From positions 4,084,867-4,115,668 of the forward strand of contig BFEA01000005.1 in the NCBI GenBank assembly GCA_003427395.1: a stretch of 30,802 nucleotides of DNA, in the 5' to 3' direction. The stretch's first letter is position 1. Each line of letters starts with the position of its first letter. Of the stretch, positions 7,991 to 17,731 are shown in pieces. The position numbers and the translations under genes are program-made. The notes beneath the pieces are model-generated. The model ran no database searches. It saw only the letters and a list, made by a program, of their open reading frames with translations, and was not told where the DNA came from. Origin of the DNA: Chara braunii. Its lineage: Eukaryota > Streptophyta > Charophyceae > Charales > Characeae.

Positions 7991-8677
7991 TAGGTGGGAA
8001 ACTGTAGAAATAGCCGTTCTTCAATATATCCCGGCTAATATCCCTTCAGAACCAACTCTCAGAAGGTATTCCTTCTGAAGCGAGTATTTCTGCAATTACC
8101 CCTGATGGTAGCGCGAAATATTCAATATTTCGAGAAGAAATACCTTTTTCATCTTCATTGTAACCATACCCTACCCACTTTCAGAAGGAAACTGCAGAAA
8201 TACCCTCCCTCTTTAACACAAGAATACCCCTTTCCTATACAAAAACTAGTTGAGTCAAAAAAAAAAAGAAGAAAGGAAAAGAAAAAAGAAAAAAGGATAC
8301 CCCTTTCCCCCACTGTCTTTGTTGTGAAGGTACATTTCACCGGGAAACACTTACAAGACGGGTATTTTGAGACTATTTTTGCAATTTCCCCATCAATAAA
8401 TCACATTCACTTTTAAACATTACAGTCTTCACCCGAATACAACGCCTGGTCATTATCCCTGTACCTCGTCAGAAAGTTGCCCCAAATCCAGTCACAAGGA
8501 CCAAATGTTCTATTCGGGTGAAGAGGGTAGGCCGTTCTTCAGGATTGATCGTTCAGCCTCCCGATGACCACCCACCACTCCTAACGACCCCAATAACAAT
8601 CCCAATAATTTTATTTTTTTAAGCGAATAAGAGCCAATTCATGGAGGGAAAAAAAAAAAAAAAAAAACTCCGTACGT
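7991..8677. other. Unassigned intergenic sequence
   Basis: There is no supported gene. The motif CAGAAGG...CTGCAGAAATA recurs loosely around 8040-8200, for example AGAAGGTATTCCTTCTG, itself a short hairpin at about 8060. Poly-A/purine runs lie at 8256-8296 and 8649-8668. Confidence 0.6.
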
Positions 8678-8768
8678 GGTGTAAGAGGGAGATATCCTTA
8701 CACGGTGTTAGGGGAGGAAAGGGGAAAATAAGAGGGAGATATCCTTACATGGTGTAAGAGGGAAGAAG
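8678..8768. repeat. Short direct repeats with TAAGAGGGAGATATCCTTACA
   Basis: Two near-identical copies of TAAGAGGGAGATATCCTTACA occur at about 8681 and 8730, each followed by GGTGT, and a third partial copy begins near 8751. Within each unit GTGTAAG and CTTACAC/T can pair around GATATC. Confidence 0.8.
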
Positions 8769-8825
8769 ACAAAAAAAAATAAAAATCCAGAGGCTCCTCC
8801 TTCACACCAACATGTATATGCACAC

Positions 8826-8985
8826 GCGCTTGTTCCCCTCTGTTCCCGTCAATTCCCGTATGTTTCCCGTTTGGTCCCGTCTATTCCCCGGTGTTTCTTT
8901 GTTTGCTTCCGATTCGGTCCCGTCTATTCCCGTTTGTTTCCCGCTTGCTTCCCGTTTGTTCCCGTTTGTTACCACTCGCTTGGTG
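8826..8985. repeat. Degenerate 10-11 bp minisatellite (TTCCCGTTTG)n
   Basis: About 15 degenerate units related to TTCCCGTTTG or TTCCCGTCTA follow each other. In translation this gives alternating Asn/Gly/Lys/Arg/Glu or Phe/Pro/Val strings on both strands, which are artefacts of the repeat and not genes. Confidence 0.85.
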
Positions 8986-9029
8986 GAGGACAAGCTGAAG
9001 GAAGCTAAGGGAACAGAAGGGGACAGAGG

Positions 9030-9254
9030 GCCTCGCCACACCACTCTGGAGACGAAAAAAGAATAAATGCATCCTCCGCAGAGAATGGTAAGATGCATCC
9101 GTTGCCATTCATAATAACGGATGCATCTTGCCATTCTCTGCCGGAAGATGCATTCATTCTTTTTTCGTTCTACATAGTCACGGACTGCATCTTGCTATTC
9201 TCTGCGGAAAGATACACTCAAAAAAATTTCGTTTCGACAGTGGTGTGGGAAGGC
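9030..9254. mobile_element. Foldback / MITE-like element with nested palindrome
   Basis: The outer ends are GCCTCGCCACACCACTC (from 9030) and, inverted, GCCTTCCCACACCACTG (from 9254). The inverted similarity continues inward about 70 bp through CCGCAGAGAAT and AAGATGCA. Inside is a tighter palindrome: 9053-9103 pairs with 9116-9167 across 12 nt with few mismatches. The motif is therefore present three times, two inverted to one. About 225 bp long, no transposase, no coding capacity. Confidence 0.75.
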
Positions 9255-9334
9255 ACAAAGGCAGGTGATGATGCTCCTGCGGAAAAGCACAAAACGAAAT
9301 GTTCTGAGTCTCCCTCTGGCAACGGCAGAGGTAG

Positions 9335-9595
9335 ACTCAACGGAGGAGGTAGAATGGTGGGGAGGAGGGGGAAGAGAGAGTCAAAGAAACAGAGGAGAGT
9401 TGCTGGAAGTGGAACAAGACGAGGATGAAGCGCAGTTGCTGCTGGAGGAGGGGGAGGAGGGGGAGGAGGAGGAGGAGGTGGACCGTGGAGGAGGAGGAGG
9501 AGGAGGTCGAGAACTTCCAAGAGAAACGGATTGAGGAAGAGGAGGAAGAGGAGGAAGAGAAGGAAGAGGAGGAAGAGAAGGAAGAAGAGTACCGT
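9335..9595. repeat. Purine-rich GGA/GAA tract
   Basis: Some 260 bp of nearly uninterrupted purines on the plus strand, mostly GGA, GAGGA and GAA triplets. It creates long open frames on both strands: Glu/Gly/Arg-rich on plus, Pro/Leu-rich on minus with a run of 13 Pro. These are compositional, with no complex sequence apart from short flanks. Such a mirror-type purine tract can form triplex DNA. Confidence 0.85.
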
Positions 9596-10051
9596 ATGGC
9601 AGGGGATAGTGAGGAGAACGCCTCCGAATATTCTATCTAGTCTTCTGATTGTTTTTCCCGGCCCGTTCAGAGGAGTGGTGAGCGGCTTGCCGAGCGCCTT
9701 AAGGTGGACTCTGACTAAAGATTTCCTGGGATGCATTTGGTCTAGAAATCAGTCAGATTCGGCTCAAAAGTCCTTAGTGTGAGTGCCTCCTTAGCAACTT
9801 CCCCCATACTTACTAAGCTGCAATAGCGCGAGACTCAATGACTTTTGAATAAGAACTGAAAAACCTCGTCCAACATGAATAATTAGAAAAACAAATAAAA
9901 AACGTTAGAAAAAATAAAAGAAAAAAAAAGTTGGCAAGGAGTCAGATTGCTGGAAGGAGGATTTTCGGCGCAAATTTCTTCAAGTTACCTTGGATATGGC
10001 GCTAACCATCTCCTTTCAGCTAGAGGCTCGATATCACCGTCGTCGCTGTTG
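9596..10051. other. Unassigned flank of element 2
   Basis: No gene or recognisable repeat beyond A-rich runs (9890-9930). It forms the 3' side flank of element 2 on its coding strand. The 5 bases next to the LTR are CAGCT (10052-10056), a candidate target-site duplicate. Confidence 0.5.
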
Positions 10052-10056
10052 CAGCT

Positions 10057-11132
10057 TGCAAGGAACCCGACTGTTCATCACTTGCTGGAGTGCATCAGAT
10101 CACATGCATATACACTGATTTCACAGATTACGAAGTCTCACACAAAAACCAATAGAAGATGAATGAGAACCAAGAAGCTCAACCCCATTATTAAACCCAG
10201 ATTTAGAGAGAGAGCATCGTGAGCTCAAAATGTATAGCGCTGAACAGAGTAACAAGTCTTCTTCATTCAACATGAGTTCCAAGCCTGGCGCTCATCAGCG
10301 CCAGCTGCCAGATGTCAACAGCGCTCAACACGTAAGTATCACCATAGCTCTCACCTCCCCCTCTCTCATCTGCCTTCTCTCTCTCCCACTATGTCTATAG
10401 TCCTGGTCTACCCTCACTCGTCATGCATGCACACTCCCTATCACACGAGGATCTACTCTGAATACTACTCACTGGTATCTCCTACTGACTATCCCTACTG
10501 ACATACTAACCAGTGCTGGCGCGGCTATGGCTGCCTTCCCTCTAGCCAGCACTCTCTTCCTCCTTCCCACATAGCGCTGCTCTTCAGCCTAGCGCAGCTC
10601 ACACACATCTAGCGCACAAGTGCCACGGCAAAGTGAGCATCTATCCAAATGCGAGACTGGCCAGTCATTAATAGTGCTGGACTGGTCTGGCGTGGCCTGC
10701 ATTCAGCCTCAAATGTGCCTGGGACTCCTGCCCAGTACCGATTGTTGCAAAGTGTGTCCCAGTATCTTTTCCCATGGTCTGCTGCTGCTTTGGGCTATCG
10801 GGCTTGTCTGTTGGACTCCTGGTCTGAATCAGGACTGACTCGTGGGATTATGACTGGACTGGGACTGTAGCCTTTGACTCGTTGCCGAACAGACATGACT
10901 TTTCAAGGAGGAGACATGACTCTAACTCAGTCTTGAAAACTGTGTCCGACACCTGTTCGTGCAGGACTTGTTTGTGACTGTTCGAAACGACTTTTCATTT
11001 CATTATGGATGCAACATATGCCTCAGGGAACTTTGTCTTTTGACTTGCTGCTCGTGAATTTAAGTTCTGGCCAACTGGGCCCCTCACTGTTGGGGTGTTC
11101 TTCTGTGGTCTAATTCGTAAGGCCCTTTTACT
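10057..11132 (-). repeat. 3' LTR of element 2
   Basis: On the plus strand it runs from TGCAAGGAACCC to GGCCCTTTTA (11130) or two bases beyond, and it matches 17732-18830 along its length. By eye there are about 18 differences in the first ~300 aligned bases, two-thirds of them transitions. It also lacks a ~17-bp segment (CTTCCACACTCTCATGCG-like) near 10630 that the other LTR has. Both LTRs keep the hairpin CTGGCGCT-CATC-AGCGCCAG (10285-10304 here) and several AGCGC motifs. Confidence 0.92.
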
Positions 11133-11168
11133 CTCGCCGGCCTAATTTCGAAGTCCTCTGAGAAACCC
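11131..11168 (-). other. Region of the polypurine tract of element 2
   Basis: Only 38 bp separate the pol stop from the 3' LTR. The minus strand reads GGCCGGCGAGAG directly before TAAAAGGGCC. The last 8 bases are purine apart from one C, the position where the plus-strand primer tract is expected. It is short and imperfect. Confidence 0.45.
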
Positions 11169-11580
11169 TTATCTGTCCACAATACTGAGACCTCTTCTTG
11201 CCCTTTCATAGTAAGATACTATGTTCGGTGCAGTTTCAATTAGCTCTTCCCTAGTAAACCAGCGGTCTTCGCTTGGATCTTGATATGCAAATCTGACTCT
11301 ATATTGCCGCAGAGGTCTACCTCTGCGTCCAGTCTGGATAGTACTTTCAGCAACGATCTTATCAACATTAAATTTTCCATCCATACTTGGAGGAATTGCT
11401 GACCTTCGACTGGGAAATAGTTTGTTGGTTACACAAGGTAGGAGCTTTGACGCATGAAACACCGGGTAGGTATGCACGTGTGGAGGTATCTCAATAACAT
11501 AGGAGGGTCCATCCACATTTCCTATCACATCCAATACTTGCCATGGTCCTCTGTATGCAGGTAACAGTTTCCGAGATATG
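11169..11580 (-). pseudogene. pol: Element 2 integrase C-terminus with chromodomain-like tail
   Basis: Continues integrase in a different frame after a frameshift in the T4 run at 11581-11584. It shows the GPW motif of the integrase C-terminal domain (RGPWQV), then YPVFHASKLLP, a hallmark of Ty3/gypsy integrases, and a tail FNVDKIVAESTIQT...RQYRVRFAYQDPSEDRWFTREEL. The tail's pattern of hydrophobic strand, basic-aromatic strand and W before an acidic helix resembles chromodomains of chromoviruses, which steer integration to particular chromatin. The reading frame ends with TAA at 11169-11171, 38 bp from the LTR, so the C-terminus is complete. I see no lesion inside this part. Chromodomain identity rests on pattern only. 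Confidence 0.82.
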
Positions 11581-12524
11581 TTTTCTTATGGATAAATTCC
11601 TTCGATTTTACCCAAACCAGATCTCCTACAGCAAACGGAGAAGGTCCCCTGTGTTTATTGGCCTGTTCGATCATTTGATGTTGCGCTTTTATTATGTTTT
11701 CCTTCACTTTTTCTAAATCTTTCTGATATTGCACTGCGAACTCTCTGGTTTCTGGCGGAAGTTTATGGACTCTATCCGGGTTTAGGCAGTCTATAGGTCT
11801 GCGAGGACTCCATCCCAAATATAACTCCATCGGAGTTCTGCAAGTAGACAAGTGCACAAAGTTATTATAGGCACTAGCAATTATGGGCAATTGTTCATCG
11901 CATTCAACCTGATCGGGACGAATGTACATACGTAATGTCTGTTGCAAAATCTTGTTCATTTGTTCAGTCTGCCCATTTGTCTCAGGGTGGCGGTCTGACG
12001 ACAGCGTCAACTTAAGAGTCATAAACACTCATTAGTTGATGTCATTGTTCACTGGTGAACCGAGAGTCTCTGTCACTAACGATAGTCAAGGGATGTCCGT
12101 AGTTTTTCATCAAATGGTTAAAGAACTCCCAAATTACTAAGTCAGTTTTAGCTTCCGCAGACAATGCCACAAAAACAGCAAACTTGCTGAACCTATCAAC
12201 AATTACCATCACTTGGTTTTTCCCATTCCTGCTTTTCGCCTTAGTGCCCATGAAATCTATGGACACAGAGTCTTCAGGACCTGTTGGAATAGGCAAGGAC
12301 TTCAATAGACCAAGGGAAGGCTGTGTGGTGCTTTTGTTTTGTTGGCACACTTGACAGCCTTGCACATATGCAATACATTCAGGTTTTATTTGAGGCCAGG
12401 TGTAAGAACGCAGGAGATTAGCGTAGGCTTTTTTCCACCCGAAATGACCTTCGGTGTCATGACATTCCCCTAATATCACACTTTTAATCTCTTCATTATT
12501 TGGAATACAAAGCCTATCTTGCAT
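11525..12524 (-). pseudogene. pol: Element 2 integrase, zinc-binding and catalytic domains
   Basis: Integrase joins element cDNA to the chromosome. In the first frame (12524-12042), residues H22, H27, C57 and C60 form the HHCC zinc site (H-x4-H-x29-C-x2-C), D90 (SIDFMG) is the first catalytic Asp and D151 (VSDRDSRF) the second. The frame then breaks at TGA 12042-12044. A second frame resumes (12028 on) with the catalytic Glu in HPETNGQTEQMN, giving D-D-~36-E spacing if the one-base shift is ignored. So only a small indel separates them. The second frame continues through YLGWSPRRP and VGDLVWVKS, then is lost at the T4 run 11581-11584. All catalytic residues are present in the DNA; no single frame contains them. 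Confidence 0.88.
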
Positions 12525-12525
12525 A

Positions 12526-13289
12526 TCAGTTCTTTCAAAAAGTAGTCATTGGGTTACCCAATGACGCTTCTTAAACACGTTTCAGCATGGCGCCATAAAC
12601 AGGATCAGTGGAATAAACATTCCTAATCTTATCTTGTAAATCGATACCTATATCTAAATACGTTACAATAGCACTGAAAACATCCGATCTTCGACCCAGT
12701 GCGTCAGTAACAACGTTATACTTACCCTTTACTGGCTTTAACTCAAAATCGTATTGATCGATTTTCGCAGCCCACCTAGTCAGTTTAGGTGTCCTCTGGG
12801 TCTACTTTTTTAGCCAGCGAAGTGTCTCATGATCTTAGTACACTTTGAAGTGGCGACCTAAGAGATAATGACGCCAATTATTCAAACCTTTAGCTCTCTT
12901 TCATACGTGGAAACGGCGACCTTCTCAGTAGGCAGTCGTCGGGACATAAACTCAACAGGCCTGTATCCATTTTCGTCATCTTGCGGGAGTACAACGCCTA
13001 TCCTGTACTGACCGGCGTCAGTAGTAACAACAAAGGAAAAAGAAGGAACTGCAACCTTCAAAACCAAATAGTTAATCAAATATTTATTAAGATGCTTAAA
13101 TGAAGACGTACAATCTTGGTCCCACTTCCAGATTGTTTCCTTCTTCAAGAGTTTACGAAGGGGAGCAGCAATTATCGTAAAGTGTTTTACGAATTTTTTA
13201 TAGTAATTAGCCAATCCAAGGAACGATCGTAGTTCCGTCAATGTACGTGGATTGGGCCAAATACAACACCTGACGCTTGACCCACTCAC
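12526..13289 (-). pseudogene. pol: Element 2 RNase H and connection region
   Basis: The first part (13289-12882) opens WPNPRTLTELRSFLGLANYYKKF, typical of the RT-RNase H connection, then TTDAGQYRIGVVL with the first RNase H Asp and YERELK with the Glu. The usual Ser and Gly around it are Gly and Arg. TGA at 12882-12884 and a shift to another frame follow. That frame still shows WRHYLLGRHFKVY, DHETLRWL, and VTDALGRRSD in place of the usual ADALSRR. It contains TAA 12835-12837, TAG 12802-12804, TAA 12571-12573 and TGAs at 12535 and 12526. This is the most heavily damaged part of the element. On the RT side, the segment just before WPNP is missing (junction near 13262). Confidence 0.82.
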
Positions 13290-14100
13290 ACTTCTTCGGG
13301 TTCAGTTTCAGGCTTGCCTCACGCAACTTATTTAGCACAAGTCGAAGGTGCTCACAAAGCTCACTTAGACTTTTACTAAAAATCAAGATATCATCTAGAT
13401 ATCTTACAACAAATTTATCAAGCCATACACGAAAAAGTTCATTCATCGTCCGCTGGAAAGTTGCAGGTGCATTAGTAAAACCAAAGGGTAACATAATGAA
13501 CTCATACTGCCCATACCTTGTACGAAAGACAGTCTTATATTGGTCTTCTAGCTCTACCTTAATCTGGTGGTAGCCAGACTTCAGATCAATTTTCGTAAAG
13601 TACCTGCTCCCTTAAACTCGATCCAGCAAATCATCGATTCTGGGTAATGACTCAACATTTTTAACTGTTATATCGTTCAACCTTCTATAGTTAATACACA
13701 TGCGGACCCCGCCATCTTTCTTTGACACAAATAGAACTGGCGCACCATAGGGTGAGGAGCTAGGTCTTATCCATCCCTTTTCCAACAACTCATCTAGCTG
13801 GGTTCGCAATTCATCCAACTCTTTAGGTGATATGCTGTAGATTGGGCCGTTTGGAATTTGACTTCCGGGTATAATCTCAATGTGATGTTTGATTGGTCGT
13901 TCCACCACACCGCTTGGGGCCTCTGCCACATCTGCGACTTCTTTCAGAATTTTTTCAATTTCTGGGGATTTTGCTTTTTCCTTAGCTTCACCTTCTTTAA
14001 CTCGGCGCACATATGCCACAAACATTTCGTCATACAAATTATGTTTTTCACATGGCGGGCGAATGCGGGGGCACTCATATAACAATGAGCCAAGCTGCTT
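13207..14100 (-). pseudogene. pol: Element 2 reverse transcriptase
   Basis: One frame from about 14100 to 13207 contains a linker ([13 protein letters not shown]), [31 protein letters not shown] with the first catalytic Asp, LPFGFTNAPATFQ and the active-site box YLDDILIFS. The only stop inside is TAA at 13612-13614, between DDLLDRV and the IDLKSG motif. The protease part upstream is in another frame; the two overlap at 13944-14085, so a small indel near 14090-14110 is implied. After KKCEWVKRQVLYL, about 25 residues that normally follow in this family (the LGH...GI..DP stretch) are absent, and the next conserved block begins in another frame near 13262. This indicates a deletion. The RT core is otherwise well preserved. 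Confidence 0.9.
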
Positions 14101-14765
14101 TCCTTACCAGATTCATGAAATAGGCAGATTTTCTTCTTTCCACCCTGCGGACTAGGGAACCAACACTCATGATCCCTGAACTTTATATCCGCATCTGCAG
14201 CTTCACCCCAATCCATGCATAAAAGAATGCCAAAAGGGAGACTATCTTCCACCAAGAGAGTCAAAGAGTGGAAAACGCGTTTCACCTTCCCCTCTGCTTC
14301 GAGCCGGAAGTATGTCTGAATCCCTTCAACATACCTATCTAACACAATTTCGCTATTATTCATTAATTTACTTATCACGGGTTCATCTAACTGCTTAACC
14401 TTTAGCTCGAGACACAACTTTTGTAAACCTTTCTTACTTATATAGTTGCGTGTTGATTTGCAATCAACCAATCCACCTACTCTTACCTTATTAATTTCTA
14501 GATCTGCAATTATTAACTGTCCCTTACGTTTTTTCATTTCGGTGCAGGGTTTGCGACGAGTGGCCAACTCATCACCTATGCCTGCGAGGGATCCACCTAG
14601 AGAGGTACATACACTAACTACCTCTGGACAATTAACTAGGTGAGGACCATCTTTCTTTTCAGTTTCTGCCAATGGAACCTTCGAATGAGAGGATGTCTGT
14701 CTATTTACATCCAAAGTTCCTGTAGAGGTAACTGAGACCCCTACTGGTTGTTCCCTTTTGGTACC
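13944..14765 (-). pseudogene. pol: Element 2 pol N-terminus with aspartic protease
   Basis: This frame starts within the overlap with gag; its upstream stop is TAA at 14766-14768. It runs through a low-complexity linker to GLVDCKSTRNYIS, the protease active-site region, and later SLPFGILLCMDW, the position of the ILGMDWL motif. The catalytic Asp and the Cys shared with element 1 (D-C) are kept, but the invariant Gly of D-x-G is Lys. The enzyme would be expected to be inactive. In the tail the frame drifts off ([10 protein letters not shown]...): gag-pol-like sequence ([18 protein letters not shown]) appears in the next frame from about 14090. Confidence 0.82.
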
Positions 14766-16907
14766 TTATAATCTGGGCCATAGGGAACAATGTGGTTGGG
14801 GTCACCGCATTTAAGACACTGGTCGGCATCTTTCCTTTCTTGCCAGACTTTCTCTGTAATCCCCAACTTTTTTCAACGTCTGCCTTCCGGCAAAGAGGGG
14901 ATGGGATGGATATGGTTTATCCCAATTCCCATACCATGTGCCTCTTCCTCTACCCCAAGTGGAGTTGAAACCTCGGCCACCTTGCGAGCGACCATTGCCC
15001 CTTTCACCCACGTAGTAGCTACCTTCGTCACCACCCCTCTGGGTGCCGGGTCCTCTTCCTCCACGTTTGCAGCCTCCTCTTCCTCGGCCACGGTCTCTTC
15101 CTTGTCGCCCTCCCCCGCGAGCTACAACGACCTCGTAGTCCCCCTTCTGAACTACCGTACCGTTGGGTGCTCCCTCCATACCATAGTTTATTTTGTCATA
15201 GGAGAGAGTCTCGATACCTCTTTCTTCAAAGGTCAGAAGGAGGTTGTCCTTCCCAGATATATTCCCTGAGATTGTGTGGTTCTGCCAATTCTTTCCCGCT
15301 TGCAAATCTTTCGAGTAGTGACAATAATTTGCTTCTGCCAGGAAGCCATCGTGATCTAGTGCGATCTTGCTGAATTTCTCATAAGTCATCCCATCTTCTT
15401 TAGTGCGGGGATATAATTGCGTGCGGAGAGGATCGGGTAGTGCTCTTGCAAAATTATTAAGAATCTACGTCGGGGTAAGTCCATGTTCAGCGCATTGCAG
15501 AAGTTCATCCATTGTAGATTTAAGTGCGGATACACTTTTTCATTTTCTATCATCGATATTCAAGATTAACATTTCAGTTTTTCGGGCTAAATTTTTATCT
15601 TCAAATCGTTCCCGAACCGCTTTAAAGAAATCTTCAATACGGGTCTGTTGGGAATACTCTACCATGGACTAACAATTAACTTCCTTCTGCAGGAAAATTG
15701 CAAAACTCATTGCATCTCCGGCCATGCATAAACTAGTCATGAGAACCCTATCCCAATACGGAATACGCTGCCCGTACACATAGGACTCAACCGCTGCAAT
15801 CCAGTACAAAACACTTTCTTCCTTCTTGTCGGTGTATGTCCATGACACCTTTACTTTTATTTTCTTAACTTCCCTTGCGTCTCCTTGCAACACTCATTTT
15901 TTCTTCCTATCTCCGTCTCCATCTCCTCCATCTCCTCCACCGCTACTTACTAATTTCTCAATCACGGCGGGGGTTAAGGTTTTGCTGATCTGCTCGTCTA
16001 ATTTTACAACGTATGCTTGTACGTGTTGATCGACTTCTGCAGCAAATCTTTGCGGGAAGGTATTCCATACTCCCTCAAACTCATACTGGTGAGCTTCAAC
16101 TTTCTGCAAGGTCTTGTTCATTGCCGCGAACTCTTGTTTTGTATGGAGAACTGTTGTTGTTAAGAGGGCAAGTTGTTCTTTAGTTGCTGTTTGCTTTTCC
16201 TTCTGCGCCTGTAATTCTCTTTGCAACCTTTCACCCTCTGCAAGCAATCTTTTCCTCTCTTCGAGCTCTTGTCGTTTTGCTGCTAACATTTTAGTATGCA
16301 GTTCTGCTCGTTTTTCTTCTAGCAAGAATTCTCTTTCCCTTTTATCTTTAATGGATGCCAATTTTGCGACAAACGTGTCCTTTTCTTCCTCCATCTCTTC
16401 AATCCTGTCACTGGAATAACTATACTGATCATACCAGTTTAAGGGACTGACTTGTATATTCAACCCACCAAACTGACTGCTTTCGCCCCTTTCAGTTCGA
16501 TGTCCGATGAGTCTGTCTGTATCATCTGCCAGTGCAGGTTCATCTTCTTCTTCTTCTATAGTCTTTAGTTCTTTCTGCATTTTTTTTTCTAACTTTTTTT
16601 TAAACTCATTTTTAATCCTTTCTTCTTCTAGCTAAGTTTTCTTTCTCAAATTTTCTTCTTTCTGTTTCTTTCTATCTTTTGTCTCTTTCTTTTTTTCAGC
16701 CTACCGGCGTTCTACTTCAACCTTCTCTGCAGCCGAGGGCCCTGACTTCACATTGTCTGATCTCATCATCATACGGGAGGTGCATATCCTTCCAAAGCCC
16801 ATGGGAAAAAAAATTCTAAAAAGGGGCTCCAACAACACTGATAGGGCCAGCAATCCCTGCATGGGGTAATCGTCCATGGTGGGTGTCAGCACAGAAACGA
16901 CCTCCAC
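14741..16907 (-). pseudogene. gag: Element 2 gag
   Basis: One frame carries most of gag, interrupted by TAG 16701-16703, TAG 16632-16634, TGA 15894-15896, TAG 15669-15671 and TAG 15465-15467. In order: a Lys/Glu-rich coiled coil (16560-16000, with RKRLLAEGERLQRELQAQ-type heptads), a Gly/Asp linker, the gag core with a YWIAAVESYVYGQRI block, and an Arg/Gly-rich basic region (15100-14930, many GGRG and GRGRG). A slip in the A6/T6 run 14868-14873 moves the zinc knuckle (C-L-K-C-x4-H; the last Cys is Tyr) into another frame that ends TAG 14741-14743. The true start is uncertain; ATG codons lie at 16907 and nearby (MMMRSDNV at about 16770). Confidence 0.85.
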
Positions 16908-17710
16908 TGACCCACCAAGTAGATACCCCAGATCCTAATTCACTTGATTGGATGAGATCTGTAATTTTTTATTTTTATTTTTTTCAAAATCTGGATGCCG
17001 TTGTTTCAGAACAACGAAATTTGATAATGTAGAAGATATATACTATTTTCCTAATCAATATGCAAAGTAAGAACTTTTTTTTTTCCCTTCCTTCTTCCTT
17101 TGTTTATTGTCTGTTTAGTTAATTAGTTGGTCTATGCCTTCAATGATCTTGTCTGGTCACTTTCGTTAGAGAAGGTAGCCATGTGATACTCAAACTTAAT
17201 TCAAAGACAAATTCAGCTTACCATGTTTATCTCTACTCTCAGCTTCTTACACTCTGACATGGCAAATCAGATGGATAAAAGCACCTTTCTTCCCTACCTA
17301 TCAGCAGAGCAGATCGACAACACGAAGACCAGATGTTGACTTTCTAATCCTACCCGTCAGATCAGATCAGGCCACATGTTTCATCCCGACAGCAGCAGCG
17401 CCCACCAGAATGAAGGGGGAAGAGATACATGACACACAAATTTGCAATCAATCGAGGTAAGTGGGGCAGGAGGTTCTTCTCTGCTTTGTAGCCATTGATG
17501 AAGACTCCACGTTTGATCCAATTGCTCCAATCGCTCAAATCGCTCCAATCGTAGGTAAGTCTTCTACTCCTTAGCTCCTTCTTCCTCGGCCAACTTCCTT
17601 CTTTATCCCAATCCAACACCTCTCCACCTCAACTCTCGCCAACTGTACTCAAAACAATTTATCCTCCTCGCCGGCCTTGATCATGCCAGCGCATCCAGTG
17701 AGAGTAACGA
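16908..17710 (-). other. Element 2 untranslated leader
   Basis: About 800 bp between gag and the primer site. It is AT-rich at 16940-17110. Open frames in it are short and featureless. A triplicated CAATCGCTCCAAT-like motif occurs near 17517-17553. I see no gene. Confidence 0.6.
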
Positions 17711-17727
17711 GTTCTGCTCTGGTACCA
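17711..17727 (-). other. Primer binding site of element 2
   Basis: The minus strand reads TGGTACCAGAGCAGAAC. The first 12 bases differ at one position from the complement of plant initiator tRNA-Met (TGGTATCAGAGC). It lies 4 bases inside the LTR end, confirming the minus-strand orientation. Confidence 0.85.
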
Positions 17728-17731
17728 AATT

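Noticed and set aside
9218-9736. Long minus-strand frame with a 13-Pro run and Leu/Phe repeats, and overlapping Glu-rich plus-strand frames
   Set aside because: Produced by the purine-rich tract. There is no complex sequence or domain, and frames are open on both strands for compositional reasons.
14790-15269. 159-codon plus-strand Ser/Thr/Pro-rich frame
   Set aside because: Antisense shadow of the Gly/Arg-rich gag region of element 2.
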